A program made the position numbers and the translations under genes. This document shows, piece by piece, positions 18,715 through 28,460 of a stretch of 64,000 nt of DNA (its first letter is position 1; every line of letters begins with the position of its first letter). The stretch lies in NCBI RefSeq assembly GCF_035607555.1, contig NZ_JAVHWZ010000001.1, positions 603,501-667,500 of the forward strand, given 5' to 3'. The stretch is from Candidatus Bealeia paramacronuclearis (GTDB lineage Bacteria; Pseudomonadota; Alphaproteobacteria; UBA9655). The notes under the pieces are model-generated. The model was not told the origin of the DNA, searched no databases, and saw nothing but the letters and a program-made list of their open reading frames with translations.

Positions 18715-19236
18715 GTGTTCTATTTTCGCAAAAAATATTGTGTAAGCAATAAAGTTGCCCAAGACCAGGGGGCGGTGATGATTGAATTTGCTCTGATTTC
18801 ACCCCTTTTATTTCTTATTTTTTTTGGAATATTTGAAATTTCAGCAATTTTTTTAACACAAGCTTCTATGGATTTTGCTCTATCACAGGTTGTGCGATAT
18901 GGTCGGACAGGGGATGTTCTTCCAGGAGTGTCTCAATATGCACAAGCAAACACCCTGGCTTCACAATATAGTTTTGGACTTATTGATCCTGCACAAATAA
19001 AAATTTCGGCAACGGTTTATCCTAATTTTGCAGCTCTTCCCTCTAATATGGCAGCGGCCCCCACGGGCACAGGAAATTTTACAGCAGCTAGTAATTTGGG
19101 CGCGGGGCAGCAAATTGTTCTTTATACTATGGTTTATGATTGGACAATGTATACGCCCATTGTGTCTCAATATTTTACAAGCAATGGTGTTTACCCCATT
19201 AAAGTTGCAGCGGTTGTTGTAAACGAACCTTTTTAA
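18715..19236 (+). CDS. tadE: TadE-type minor pilin (pseudopilin)
   Basis: TadE-like pseudopilin, 173 residues. The N-terminal leader ends near GAVMIEFALISPLLFLIFFGIFEIS: a glycine-x-x-hydrophobic stretch with glutamate at the +5-like position, as in Flp-type class IVb pilins cleaved by CpaA (residues 22-46). The rest is a small extracytoplasmic domain. GTG start preceded by GGGGAGG. First of three consecutive TadE/F/G-type genes. Confidence 0.85.
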   Translation: MFYFRKKYCVSNKVAQDQGAVMIEFALISPLLFLIFFGIFEISAIFLTQASMDFALSQVVRYGRTGDVLPGVSQYAQANTLASQYSFGLIDPAQIKISATVYPNFAALPSNMAAAPTGTGNFTAASNLGAGQQIVLYTMVYDWTMYTPIVSQYFTSNGVYPIKVAAVVVNEPF

Positions 19237-19249
19237 ATGGATTAATGTG

Positions 19250-19804
19250 ATGAGAAAACCATTAAATTTTTGTATGAAGCTGTTGAAAGATGAGGGGATT
19301 GCTGCGCTTGAGTTTGCGCTTATTCTTCCCATATTGATATTGATCTTGTTTGGAACGTTTGAGATCTCCCGTTATGCTTATCTTTATCAAAAAATCCAAC
19401 AGGGCACTGTGGGGATTAATCAAATAACAGGGATGAATCAATTGCGTGTATGTGATCTTCAATCCTTATTAAATAATGCTGGAATGTTTTTTCAACCATT
19501 TGATATTAATGCTAATGGAAGTATTATTGCCACGGGTGTTTCAAATAATGGAACTAAGACACTTGTGACATGGCAACAATTTTCTCCTAAGGCGGCCACA
19601 AGTGCCATTGGATTAGTGGGGGCAACTGCAAAATTACCCACTGGATTTACAATAGCTTCTGGAGATAGTGCTATATTTGTTGAAGTATTTTATACCTATA
19701 CGCCTTTGTTTAATACGATTTTTACGGGCCCCCAGCAAGTTTATAGAATGGCTGTCACAAAGCCGAGAACGGGTTCAGCAGCGACATTGGCCGCATGTCC
19801 ATAA
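19250..19804 (+). CDS. tadF: TadE/TadF-type minor pilin (pseudopilin)
   Basis: Second pseudopilin-like protein, 184 residues. Residues about 14-40 contain GIAALEFALILPILILILFG, the class IVb prepilin-like hydrophobic segment with a glutamate after the predicted cleavage site. Cysteines occur near 65 and at the penultimate residue. A GTG at 19247 directly precedes the ATG at 19250. It ends 11 bases before the TadG start. Assignment as TadF rather than a second TadE rests on gene order only. Confidence 0.78.
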   Translation: MRKPLNFCMKLLKDEGIAALEFALILPILILILFGTFEISRYAYLYQKIQQGTVGINQITGMNQLRVCDLQSLLNNAGMFFQPFDINANGSIIATGVSNNGTKTLVTWQQFSPKAATSAIGLVGATAKLPTGFTIASGDSAIFVEVFYTYTPLFNTIFTGPQQVYRMAVTKPRTGSAATLAACP

Positions 19805-19815
19805 GGAGAGTTAAA

Positions 19816-21396
19816 ATGAAACTGTTAAATTTGCAGTGTTTTGTGAGTCATTTGAAAAAATTCACACACAATGATTCGGGCGTTGTTATGGTTTTTATAG
19901 CATTAGCTGCAGTTCCGATGCTGGCTTTTGCGGGATTGGCCATTGATGCTTCCCGTGTTTATTATGCACAAACAGTTTTAACAGGGGCTGTAGATGCAGC
20001 CGCCATTGCTGCAGGTAGACAATCCAATGCGACGACTGCAACTTCTGAAGCAAAGATGGCGTTTAACGCGAATCTTCCCCCTAATTTTCTAGCGACACTT
20101 CCGTCCAATCCCCTGACTGTGACAACTACGGGAACTCAGGTGACCGTAGCTTCCTCAGGAATAGTTTCTACAACACTTCTCCAATTAGTAGGGGAAAATA
20201 ATGTTACGGTAACAGCATCCTCGCTTGTGGATCGATCCCTCAGCGGTCTTGAGGTGGCCTTGGTTATTGATAATACAGGGTCTATGACGCAAGGCGCTGG
20301 CAGTGGGGGGCTATCGAAGCTTGCGGCCGTTAAGTCAGCTGCAAATACGTTACTCAATATTTTATATTGCGGCGGTACGGGTACCTGTTCCACAACGACG
20401 CAAAGCGGTATTTATGTAGCCTTAGTGCCTTATACATCTATGATTAATATAGGGACTTATGATCAAGAACCTACGCGATGGAAAAATTGGTTAACCTCAG
20501 GGGGAACGCCTACGACCTGTTTGAATTCCTTAGGACAGCCTTCAGCGCAATGTTTAACAACGATTCCCTCAGGAGTTACAACGTCACCTGTGATATCTCC
20601 ACTTCCCCAATATGGTGATTTTTGGAGTACTTCAACAAGAAATGTGAGAGGCGTAAGAAAAACAACCTACACAGATACAGGGCCTTGGACTGGATGCACA
20701 GAGGCAAGATTGGATAATGCGTTATTCTCTGGAGTTGGGAATGATGGAGAGGGGGACGACACCCCCCCTGATCCGGCGAATCAGGCTACCCTTTGGGGGG
20801 CTTGGGATAACATTGTGGGAGATTCAGGTACTAACATCGGGGGGTGCCCTCAACGTACAGTTCCTCTTCAAAATGATATTACAAGTATTAGAAACGCAAT
20901 AACGGGGTTAACAGCTCAAGGTTATACGGCCATTAATGTGGGCCTTGCTTGGGGGTGGAGATCACTTTCTCCAAAATGGCAGAATGTGTGGAATGGTATT
21001 TATAGCTCAGGCTCAGTGACTCTTCCTCAGGCTTATAATAAAACTCAAAAAGCCATTGTTCTTTTAACAGACGGTATGAATGACCTTTCTGGCTATTCGG
21101 GCTATGGATCAACGACGCAGGCACAGGCTGAGCTAGGATCTGTTCCTTTGGACACACTCAATACACGGCTGGCTAATCTTTGTACACGCGTTAAAGCTCA
21201 AGGTATTACAATTTTCACTGTCACAGTAGGGTCTGGCTCTGGGGCGCCTGATGCTACAGTAAAGGCCATTATGCAAAATTGTGCAACCCAAGCGAGTTAT
21301 TATTTTGACTCTCCTACAACAGCAGATCTTCAAGGCGTTTTCCAAAACATTGGAAACACGTTACAGCAACTTCGCTTCCGGACGCCAGGTGCATAA
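19816..21396 (+). CDS. tadG: TadG-type pilus protein with von Willebrand A domain
   Basis: TadG homologue, 526 residues. N-terminal hydrophobic segment (VVMVFIALAAVPMLAFAGLA) with the AIDASRVYYAQT block typical of TadG. A von Willebrand factor A domain follows, with the MIDAS motif DNTGSMTQG near residue 150 and a later VLLTDGMND. A 170-residue insert between them is rich in Thr, Gly and Ser and has several cysteines. The ATG at 19816, 5 bases after AAGGAGAG, is chosen over an upstream ATG that overlaps tadF. Likely an anchor or adhesion-related subunit; last gene of the operon. Confidence 0.88.
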   Translation: MKLLNLQCFVSHLKKFTHNDSGVVMVFIALAAVPMLAFAGLAIDASRVYYAQTVLTGAVDAAAIAAGRQSNATTATSEAKMAFNANLPPNFLATLPSNPLTVTTTGTQVTVASSGIVSTTLLQLVGENNVTVTASSLVDRSLSGLEVALVIDNTGSMTQGAGSGGLSKLAAVKSAANTLLNILYCGGTGTCSTTTQSGIYVALVPYTSMINIGTYDQEPTRWKNWLTSGGTPTTCLNSLGQPSAQCLTTIPSGVTTSPVISPLPQYGDFWSTSTRNVRGVRKTTYTDTGPWTGCTEARLDNALFSGVGNDGEGDDTPPDPANQATLWGAWDNIVGDSGTNIGGCPQRTVPLQNDITSIRNAITGLTAQGYTAINVGLAWGWRSLSPKWQNVWNGIYSSGSVTLPQAYNKTQKAIVLLTDGMNDLSGYSGYGSTTQAQAELGSVPLDTLNTRLANLCTRVKAQGITIFTVTVGSGSGAPDATVKAIMQNCATQASYYFDSPTTADLQGVFQNIGNTLQQLRFRTPGA

Positions 21397-21402
21397 TAAA
21401 AA

Positions 21403-21423
21403 ATCCCCCGTGACAGGGGGGAT
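21403..21423 (+). terminator. Terminator of the Tad operon
   Basis: ATCCCCC (21403-21409) pairs with GGGGGAT (21417-21423) around a 7-base loop, 6 bases after the tadG stop codon. Only a weak T-rich tract follows (AAGTTCTTTT), so termination may be partial. Confidence 0.65.
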
Positions 21424-21498
21424 AAGTTCTTTTATGATGCCCCAACATCAGAAAAACTGATTTTTGTGACTGGGTTAGCCTAAGTGTGTGGGGGCATT

Positions 21499-22326
21499 AT
21501 GTTTTCAGCATATAACCATTTAAAAGAGATTATTGAAAGTGCCTGGGAGAAGCGGGCCGAGCTTTCTCCGGAAAGTAAGGGAGAAATTCCTGAGGCTATC
21601 CGCGAGACGATGTTTGAGCTCGATTGTGGAGACTTGCGTGTGGCCACAAAGAATACTGGTTGTTGGATTGTTCATGACTGGATTAAAAAAGCCATTCTTT
21701 TAAGTTTTCGTGTCCATAATAATTTTTTAATTTCTGATGGGAACTCTAAGGCTTTTGATAAGATTCCACTCAAATTTGAAAATTGGGGGGACCTGCAATT
21801 TCGAGAAGCAGGAATTCGTGTGGTTCCGGGCGCGATTGTAAGGCATAGCGCGTATTTGGCCCCCAGTACAATTCTTATGCCCAGTTTCATCAATGTGGGC
21901 GCTTATGTGGGGCAGGGGACATTGGTGGATTCAGGCGTTCGTATTGGGTCGTGTGCACAAATCGGAATGAATTGCCATTTATCCGATAATGTGGGGATTG
22001 GGGGCGTTCTTGAGCCCCTCCAAGCGCAACCGGTTATCATTGAAGATCATTGCTTTTTGGGGGCTTGTGTTGAAGTTGTCGAAGGAGTTCTTGTGGAGAA
22101 AGGTTCCGTTTTGGGGGCGGGCGTGATTTTAACGTCTTCAACTAAAATTATAGATCGCCAAACGGGTGAGATTTCCTATGGCCGTGTTCCCTCCTATTCA
22201 GTGGTGGTTCCCGGAACGATTGCGGATCAAAAACACGGAATTGCCCTAAATTGTGCGGTCATCGTCAAACGCGTGGATGAAAAAACTCGCGCAAAAACCT
22301 CTTTAAATGAGCTGTTGCGCCCATGA
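21499..22326 (+). CDS. dapD: Tetrahydrodipicolinate N-succinyltransferase DapD
   Basis: Succinyl-CoA-dependent transferase of the succinylase branch of lysine/meso-diaminopimelate synthesis. 275 residues, the same size as the E. coli enzyme. The C-terminal half is a left-handed hexapeptide-repeat helix ([40 protein letters not shown], by position 115-165) ending with the DapD-specific region VPGTIADQ. The ATG at 21499 follows GTGGGGG; an in-frame GTG at 21484 would add five residues not seen in homologues. Coupled to dapE by ATGA overlap. Confidence 0.96.
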   Translation: MFSAYNHLKEIIESAWEKRAELSPESKGEIPEAIRETMFELDCGDLRVATKNTGCWIVHDWIKKAILLSFRVHNNFLISDGNSKAFDKIPLKFENWGDLQFREAGIRVVPGAIVRHSAYLAPSTILMPSFINVGAYVGQGTLVDSGVRIGSCAQIGMNCHLSDNVGIGGVLEPLQAQPVIIEDHCFLGACVEVVEGVLVEKGSVLGAGVILTSSTKIIDRQTGEISYGRVPSYSVVVPGTIADQKHGIALNCAVIVKRVDEKTRAKTSLNELLRP

Positions 22327-23453
22327 CTTATGATCCCGTTTCTTTGAGCCAAGAGCTCATCCGATGTCCTTCAATTACACCCGAAGAAGGTGGAGCATTG
22401 GTCCTTTTGGAGAAAGTTCTCAGAAATCTTGGATTTGAGTGTCATCGACTTGATTATGGAGATGTCTCGAATCTTTACGCTAAAATTGGAACGGGGTCGC
22501 CGCATTTTTGTTTTGCCGGGCACACCGATGTTGTGCCTTTGGGGGATGCAAGTGCTTGGACACATGATCCATTTTCAGGCCAAATTTCTGAGGGAAAACT
22601 TTGGGGTCGAGGAACGGCGGATATGAAATGTGCCATTGCCGCTTTTGTGGTGGCTGTGGAGCGATTCCTTTCGCAAAATGCGTTTCAGGGGTCTTTGAGT
22701 TTTTTGATTACAGGTGATGAGGAAAAAGATGCGATTCATGGCACCGTGAAAGTCCTCGAATGGTTGAAAAACCGAAATGATTTTCCCGATGCGTGCTTGA
22801 TTGGAGAGCCGACCTCTCAAGTTCAGATCTGCGATATGATTAAAATCGGACGGCGCGGAAGTGTCACTGGAAAATTAACGTGTCATGGTAAGCAGGGTCA
22901 TATTGCGTATCCCGCTTTTATGGATAATCCTATCCCGAGACTTTTAAAAACACTGCAAGTCCTTCTTGAAAATCCCATTGATGCAGGATCAGATTATTTT
23001 GAGCCGTCTCGTCTTGAAATTACCTCTATTGATGTGGGCAATAAGGCTTCGAATATTATTCCAAATAAAGTCACAGCCTACTTTGGAGTTCGCATTAATG
23101 ATCTTCAAACGGGCGAGAAAATCCAAACTTGGATTGAAGACGTCTGTCGTGAAACTGCAGGGCATCATGATCTTGAAATTACGTGTCATGGAGATGCATT
23201 TTTAACCCAAGATCAGGATTTAATTAAATTAGTATCTCTTGCGGTTCAAAATGTGACGGGACGCGTTCCAGAGCTCAGCACCAGCGGAGCCACAACGGAT
23301 GGTCGTTTCATCACACATCATTGTCCTGTCGTGGAGTGCGGACTTAAGGAAGCCACTATGCATCAAATTGATGAGCATGTAGAGGTTGGAGATATTGAGA
23401 TCCTGACCGCGATTTATGAGAGAATTTTAGGCCAGTTTTTTCGACAAATGTAG
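22323..23453 (+). CDS. dapE: Succinyl-diaminopimelate desuccinylase DapE
   Basis: M20-family zinc peptidase-like hydrolase, 376 residues, next-but-one step after DapD, releasing LL-diaminopimelate. Metal ligands and catalytic residues are visible: [11 protein letters not shown] (His, Asp), GRGTADMK, the ITGDEEKDA glutamate pair and IGEPTS, plus a C-terminal histidine in [10 protein letters not shown]. The dimerisation domain lies around 180-290. Its 3' end overlaps the convergent MFS gene by 27 bases. With DapD it secures peptidoglycan precursor supply. Confidence 0.96.
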   Translation: MTYDPVSLSQELIRCPSITPEEGGALVLLEKVLRNLGFECHRLDYGDVSNLYAKIGTGSPHFCFAGHTDVVPLGDASAWTHDPFSGQISEGKLWGRGTADMKCAIAAFVVAVERFLSQNAFQGSLSFLITGDEEKDAIHGTVKVLEWLKNRNDFPDACLIGEPTSQVQICDMIKIGRRGSVTGKLTCHGKQGHIAYPAFMDNPIPRLLKTLQVLLENPIDAGSDYFEPSRLEITSIDVGNKASNIIPNKVTAYFGVRINDLQTGEKIQTWIEDVCRETAGHHDLEITCHGDAFLTQDQDLIKLVSLAVQNVTGRVPELSTSGATTDGRFITHHCPVVECGLKEATMHQIDEHVEVGDIEILTAIYERILGQFFRQM

Positions 23454-24617
23454 TTTTTGGAAAAACCAGTACGCCAAAAGTGAGGCGATTACAATCATCA
23501 CGGATACCCAAATGATATTAGTCATATAAAGGTATCCCCCAATAATAATCATAATTCCTCCCGTTAAACATTGCAGTGTTGAAAGCATAGCGGATCCTGA
23601 TCCCAAATTGTCCGGTGTGGCTTCAAGGGCTAAGGTCGCAGCGTTGGGAAAGACAAGGGCCATGCCAAAGGAATGGACGGTCATGGCGGCTGTGATAATA
23701 AAGGCATTTTCAGAAAAGAAAATGGAGACAAAAAGCAGAGCAAAACTACCCAGGATGCAAAGCATGATTCCTTTTTTAAGGGCGTTTTCGATGGGTGTTG
23801 TTTTCAAAAGGCGCCGTGTGTAAAGGCTTCCGATCACATAAAAAATCAAGAGAACCGCATCAAAATAAGCATATTCGATCATGGTAAAGCCAAGGCGATT
23901 CACAAAGAAGAATGTGGTCGCAGAAAGATAAGACCAAAGGCATCCGTAGGTTAGCGCATCGATTAAATTAGGCAGAATATATCCAGGGGTTTTTAAAATC
24001 TCAGAATAAGTCGCAAAAAGTCCTTTGATGGAAAATTTCAAACGGTCATCGTGATGCAGTGTTTCTGGAAGAGCCACAAAACTTGAAACAGCAGAAATGG
24101 CTCCTACGCTTCCTACAATAACAAAAATCCACGTCCAATCAAAATTGATGGCGATATAGCCTCCCAAAAGGGGGGCTATTGCGGGGGATAATGTCATAGC
24201 CATCCCGACTGTGGTCATGGCGTGGGCGGCTTCTCGTCCTTCATAAAGGTCTTTAAGAATGGCCCAGCCCAAAACTGCAGGGCCTGCTGTTCCCATGCCT
24301 TGCAAGAACCTCCAGGCAATAAGTCCCTCAATGCTTTGGGAGGACGAACATCCAAAGGACGCCAATGTAAAAAGAATCAGGCCCAATATAATCAGTTTTT
24401 TCCGTCCAAAACTATCTGAGAGGGGGCCAAAAATCGGACCCGCCACACTGAACCCCAAAAGGCAGGCGCTCAGCGAATAGTTAACGGCCTCCTCAGTCGT
24501 TTTGAAAAATTGAGTGAGATACGATAACGTTGGAATGTAAATATCTGTGGCCACCTCGACAACGACAATGGCCAGAATGAGTATTGCAGATATCCAAAAT
24601 TGTCCAGGGCGGGACAT
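23427..24617 (-). CDS. Bcr/CflA-family MFS multidrug exporter
   Basis: Major facilitator with twelve predicted membrane helices, 396 residues. The N-terminus (DIYIPTLSYLTQFFKTTEEAVNYSLSACLLGFSVAGPIFGPLSD spread over residues 24-70) and FGRKKLIILGL loop match the Bcr/CflA drug:H+ antiporter subfamily (DHA1), as do RFLQGMGTAGPAVLGWAILKDLY at 98-120. Substrate cannot be told. It lies downstream of uvrC on the same strand but with a 130-base gap. Confidence 0.88.
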   Translation of the reverse strand: MSRPGQFWISAILILAIVVVEVATDIYIPTLSYLTQFFKTTEEAVNYSLSACLLGFSVAGPIFGPLSDSFGRKKLIILGLILFTLASFGCSSSQSIEGLIAWRFLQGMGTAGPAVLGWAILKDLYEGREAAHAMTTVGMAMTLSPAIAPLLGGYIAINFDWTWIFVIVGSVGAISAVSSFVALPETLHHDDRLKFSIKGLFATYSEILKTPGYILPNLIDALTYGCLWSYLSATTFFFVNRLGFTMIEYAYFDAVLLIFYVIGSLYTRRLLKTTPIENALKKGIMLCILGSFALLFVSIFFSENAFIITAAMTVHSFGMALVFPNAATLALEATPDNLGSGSAMLSTLQCLTGGIMIIIGGYLYMTNIIWVSVMIVIASLLAYWFFQKLHLSKKLA

Positions 24618-24747
24618 GAGAAAGCACCTTAATGCGTGTTTAAATAAGTTATATTAACGCTTTGTTTAGTCCATCATAGAGAATGAACACAATTTTTGCA
24701 AGTTTTCTGTCACAATCGTTAGAAAAGACGAGGTTTTGCAAGGATTT

Positions 24748-26604
24748 CTATCTTTTCTTCAGGGCGGTATGAATAGTTTCGGCGATAGTTTTATGAATTC
24801 CAGGAACGCGGAGGAGGTCTTCAAGCGCTGCGGCTTCAACGCCCTTTGCAGATCCAAAATGTCTTAAAAGGGCGCGTTTCCGGGAAGGTCCAATCCCAGG
24901 GATATCATCGAGTCGGGATTGCGTGAGCGCTTTGGTTCTTCGGGTCCGATGGGTTCCAATAGCAAATCTGTGGGCTTCATCCCGAAGGCGTTGGAGATAG
25001 TGTAGAACGGGATCATTCTTTTCCAGTTTGAAGGGGGGGGTGTCCGTCATAAAAAATGTTTCTTTCCCAGCATTTCTTTCTGGCCCTTTCGCAATGGCCA
25101 CAAGTGCCACATCTCGGACGGCAAGATCTTCAAAGATTTCACGGACAGTACTTAATTGTCCTTTCCCGCCATCAATGAGGACAAGATCTGGCCAATTTGG
25201 CGTATCATCTTGATCATGGGTCAAAGCACGTTTGAAACGTCGAGAGAGGACTTCTCGCATCATGGCATAGTCGTCCCCAGGTGTGAGCGTTTCTGATTTG
25301 ATGTTAAATTTACGATAGGCATTTTTAATAAATCCTTCAGGTCCAGCTACTATCATGGCGCCCACGGGTTGGCTACCTTGGGTATGGCTGTTATCGTAAA
25401 CTTCAATCCGTGAGGGAGGCTCTGGCAAATTAAAGAGGGCGGCAACGCCTTCAAGAATTTTCTTTTGAGATAATCTTTGTGCCAAGTGACGCTCGAGTGC
25501 CTGGAGGGCGTTTTCATGGGCGCGCTTGAGGATTTTTTCTAATTTGCCAGTGTGAGGCGTTTTAATGTCCAAGGGGCCTTTTCGGGAGATCTTTAAAGCC
25601 TCTTTGAGAAGGGATTTTTCGGGAAGCTCTAGATTTGTCAATATCAGTTCAGGGGCAGGCGAAAGATCATAAAATTGAGAAATATAGGCTGCAAGAATTT
25701 CTTCGGGCGTACTCCCCTGGACTGATTTGGGATAAATTGCATGGGCCCCATAATTGCATCCACCGCGAAAGATCAAAATTTGGATTACAAATTGGTCTTG
25801 AAGATTGGCAATGGCAAAAACATCAATATCCTTATTCTCAGGAATATTCACCCATTGAGTCGATTGAACGGCAGTTAATGCCTGGATGCGATCTCGAAAT
25901 TGTGCAGCACGCTCGTATTCCATGCGGTCACTTGACTCCTGCATTTTTTGAGCAAGATCTTCTTGAATTTTGCCAGAACGTCCGGCAAGAAAATTTTTCG
26001 CGTCTTTTACAAGTTCGGCATAATCCTTTTGAGAAATATAATTCACACATGGCGCACTGCAACGCTTGATTTGATATTGAAGACATGGCCGTTTTCGGGA
26101 AGAAAATATCGAATCGCTACAAGATCTCAACAAAAATGCACGTTGGAGTGTGGTGAGGGTTGTGTTGACAGCCACCGTTGAGGCAAAAGGGCCGTAGAAA
26201 TCTCCCTGTTCGGATCGGGCGCCTCGATATTTTGTGAGGAGAGGGAAGGGGTGGCCCGCCTCAATATGCAAGTAGGAAAAAGATTTATCGTCTTTAAAAA
26301 GGATGTTGTAGCGAGGCTCTAACTTTTTAATGAGATTTGCCTCAAGAAGAAGTGCTTCGGCTTCCGTATGGGTGACTACAAATTCCATACGAACGGTTTC
26401 GGCAATCATGCGTTGAAGACGCAAGGGTAGCTTTTCTGGACGTGTATAGGAAGCTACCCGTTTTTTTAAGCTTTTAGCTTTGCCTACATAAAGTACATCG
26501 TCGCGCACATTGAACATGCGATAAACGCCAGGCACATCTTTCAAATGCTTAACCTGATTTTGAATGATACTAATTCCGTTTTGAAGAGAGGGCGTCTTTA
26601 TCAT
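24748..26604 (-). CDS. uvrC: Excinuclease ABC subunit C
   Basis: UvrC, the dual-incision nuclease of nucleotide excision repair, 618 residues. GIY-YIG domain at the N-terminus (GVYRMFNVRDDVLYVGKAKSLKKRV, residues 24-50), a cysteine cluster region with CLQYQIKRCSAPC, UVR motif for UvrB contact (about 195-235), the RNase H-like endonuclease domain (RIEVYDNSHTQGSQPVGAM, PDLVLIDGGKGQL) and C-terminal helix-hairpin-helix pairs (LDDIPGIGPSRKRALLRHFG). Complete and without unusual features. Confidence 0.97.
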   Translation of the reverse strand: MIKTPSLQNGISIIQNQVKHLKDVPGVYRMFNVRDDVLYVGKAKSLKKRVASYTRPEKLPLRLQRMIAETVRMEFVVTHTEAEALLLEANLIKKLEPRYNILFKDDKSFSYLHIEAGHPFPLLTKYRGARSEQGDFYGPFASTVAVNTTLTTLQRAFLLRSCSDSIFSSRKRPCLQYQIKRCSAPCVNYISQKDYAELVKDAKNFLAGRSGKIQEDLAQKMQESSDRMEYERAAQFRDRIQALTAVQSTQWVNIPENKDIDVFAIANLQDQFVIQILIFRGGCNYGAHAIYPKSVQGSTPEEILAAYISQFYDLSPAPELILTNLELPEKSLLKEALKISRKGPLDIKTPHTGKLEKILKRAHENALQALERHLAQRLSQKKILEGVAALFNLPEPPSRIEVYDNSHTQGSQPVGAMIVAGPEGFIKNAYRKFNIKSETLTPGDDYAMMREVLSRRFKRALTHDQDDTPNWPDLVLIDGGKGQLSTVREIFEDLAVRDVALVAIAKGPERNAGKETFFMTDTPPFKLEKNDPVLHYLQRLRDEAHRFAIGTHRTRRTKALTQSRLDDIPGIGPSRKRALLRHFGSAKGVEAAALEDLLRVPGIHKTIAETIHTALKKR

Positions 26605-26688
26605 TTTGGTAATTTACGTGATTTTCTTCCAAGGTTTCAATAAGTTTATGTGGATGCCTTGTATCTTAAAAAGGAAGGTTGGATTGAT

Positions 26689-28341
26689 TTATTTTCTCCC
26701 GTAATTAAGACATTTCTCTAACTTTAGACCATTTAGAGAGCTATGATTCGCAAAAAAATCATCATATTTTTCAAGAAGATTACAGGCGTTTTTTTTGTCG
26801 TTCTGATCAAGGTATGCATAAGCTAAATATCTCATGGCATGATAATTATTGGGGCGCCTTAACAGCTCTGCTTTTGCTCCTTTTTCGGCTTCTTTTAAAT
26901 TCCCCTGGCTCAAATCAATGGAAACTACATTAAGGCATGCGCTCCAATTGCTAGGATCTAAATGGCATGCCAATGCATTGAGCTTACGATGAGAAGGGTA
27001 TGTATGATCAATATATCTTGAAAAAATTTGAGTGAGTGTTCCTACACAAAGAATAACGAATAAAAGAGGTAATACTGTTTTTACAATGGAGGAACGAAGT
27101 GGAATAACATCCACGTTCAAGGAGGTAATAAAATAGGCTACCATAAACGCCGTCATAAAGAAAGGAAACGGATTATCGAGTGGAAATTGAACGGCAAAAT
27201 GAACAGAGAAGAAAATGAAATAAGCTACAATTTCTGGATGAGTCCTCAAAGTTTGTGGTAATAACTTTCGAACATCATAAAGATAGAATAAAATAACTGC
27301 AGCCATTAAGCCTGCGGCAACAATTCCATCCTCAATTAAAAACCTTAAAAATTCCACATGAGGTGATTTAAAAATCATCCCCTCATTTAAGTTCGGAAAA
27401 AGATTGGTGAGGTAGGGGATGGAAGAAAATTCATAGCTTCCAAGGCCAGATCCGAAAGGTTTATCTAAAAGCATATTTAATGAGTCTAAAAAAATAATCC
27501 ATCTTCCAGACGTAGAAGTTGTTTTATTAAGGACTGTCCCCAAAAGCTTCGGGTCATGAAAAGAAATAAAAACGATATAAAGCAGAAGAGAAAAAATGAA
27601 AAATATTGTAAATAATCTGAAGAATTTTTTTAAATTTAATTCTCGCATTACGAGCATATAAAATACAACAAGAATGGCTCCGATGTAGGCGGATCGACAG
27701 TTCGTATAAAGTATATATGTGCCCGAAAAAGGAATAAGAAAGTCTAAAATTTTTCCGTACCCTTGTTGCTCAAATTTGCGGCGGACACCCATCATCAAAG
27801 CAAAACAAAACCCTACATATTCTGCCGATATATTTTGGTTGCCAAATGTCAAATACGGAAGATGTTCTGCAAAAATCACATAGAGTAATAAATCAATAAA
27901 AATAAAAACTGTGAGCCCCACAAATAAGGGAATAAAAATGAGATAACTTTCTCCTTCGTTTATAATTTTTAAGAATGCCACAAAGAAAAATACAAGAGCC
28001 CAAAAAACAATACGCTGAAATGTTTCAACGTAAAACGGGTTGACCTCATGAAAAAAATAGTTAAAAATCAAAGTGCCTAAAAGTCCCCATAACAAGTAGC
28101 GCGTTCGTGCCGTGAGCTTAATGAGATAAGATTGAAGGGGGGTAAAAATTAAAATTCCCAGCCCCAAGCTCGCTGCGATAAAAACAGAATAAGTTTTTCC
28201 CCACATGTAAGGATGGTTAAAAATATCGATCACAATAAATGGAAGTATTGTCGATCCTATTAAAAAGGGGAGGAGATATCCTATATCCCGAAAAGACTGA
28301 TTTAAATTTAAGGTTAAGGAAAAGAATTTTTGATTCGACAT
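26689..28341 (-). CDS. O-antigen ligase/polymerase-like membrane protein (Wzy_C family)
   Basis: A 550-residue inner-membrane protein with about 12 hydrophobic helices up to residue 435, then a soluble C-terminal tail. The periplasmic-loop motif SGRWIIFLDSLNMLLDKPFG followed by GSGLGSYEF (about 280-310) is the Wzy_C / WaaL signature found in O-antigen ligases, oligosaccharide polymerases and pilin glycosyl ligases. The tail carries TPR-like helices (NNYHAMRYLAYAYLDQNDKK), as in several PglL-like proteins. Glycosylating a Tad pilin would be one possibility, but no evidence beyond being in the same window. No other polysaccharide genes are adjacent. Confidence 0.75.
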   Translation of the reverse strand: MSNQKFFSLTLNLNQSFRDIGYLLPFLIGSTILPFIVIDIFNHPYMWGKTYSVFIAASLGLGILIFTPLQSYLIKLTARTRYLLWGLLGTLIFNYFFHEVNPFYVETFQRIVFWALVFFFVAFLKIINEGESYLIFIPLFVGLTVFIFIDLLLYVIFAEHLPYLTFGNQNISAEYVGFCFALMMGVRRKFEQQGYGKILDFLIPFSGTYILYTNCRSAYIGAILVVFYMLVMRELNLKKFFRLFTIFFIFSLLLYIVFISFHDPKLLGTVLNKTTSTSGRWIIFLDSLNMLLDKPFGSGLGSYEFSSIPYLTNLFPNLNEGMIFKSPHVEFLRFLIEDGIVAAGLMAAVILFYLYDVRKLLPQTLRTHPEIVAYFIFFSVHFAVQFPLDNPFPFFMTAFMVAYFITSLNVDVIPLRSSIVKTVLPLLFVILCVGTLTQIFSRYIDHTYPSHRKLNALACHLDPSNWSACLNVVSIDLSQGNLKEAEKGAKAELLRRPNNYHAMRYLAYAYLDQNDKKNACNLLEKYDDFFANHSSLNGLKLEKCLNYGRK

Positions 28342-28403
28342 AAGAATTCCCCATTTTTTTAGAACTATATCTTACATTTGAGGATTTGAAGAGATTTTAT
28401 CTC

Positions 28404-28447
28404 AAAAAAACAACCTCAAGGAGTTGAGTCCTTGAGGTTGTTTTTTT
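28404..28447. terminator. Bidirectional intrinsic terminator
   Basis: A perfect 12-bp stem (28411-28422 CAACCTCAAGGA with 28429-28440) and a 6-base loop, flanked by seven A on the left and seven T on the right, so it can terminate from both strands. On the minus strand it closes the repeat-protein gene 14 bases after its stop codon. Confidence 0.85.
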
Positions 28448-28460
28448 GTTCTAGGATGAA

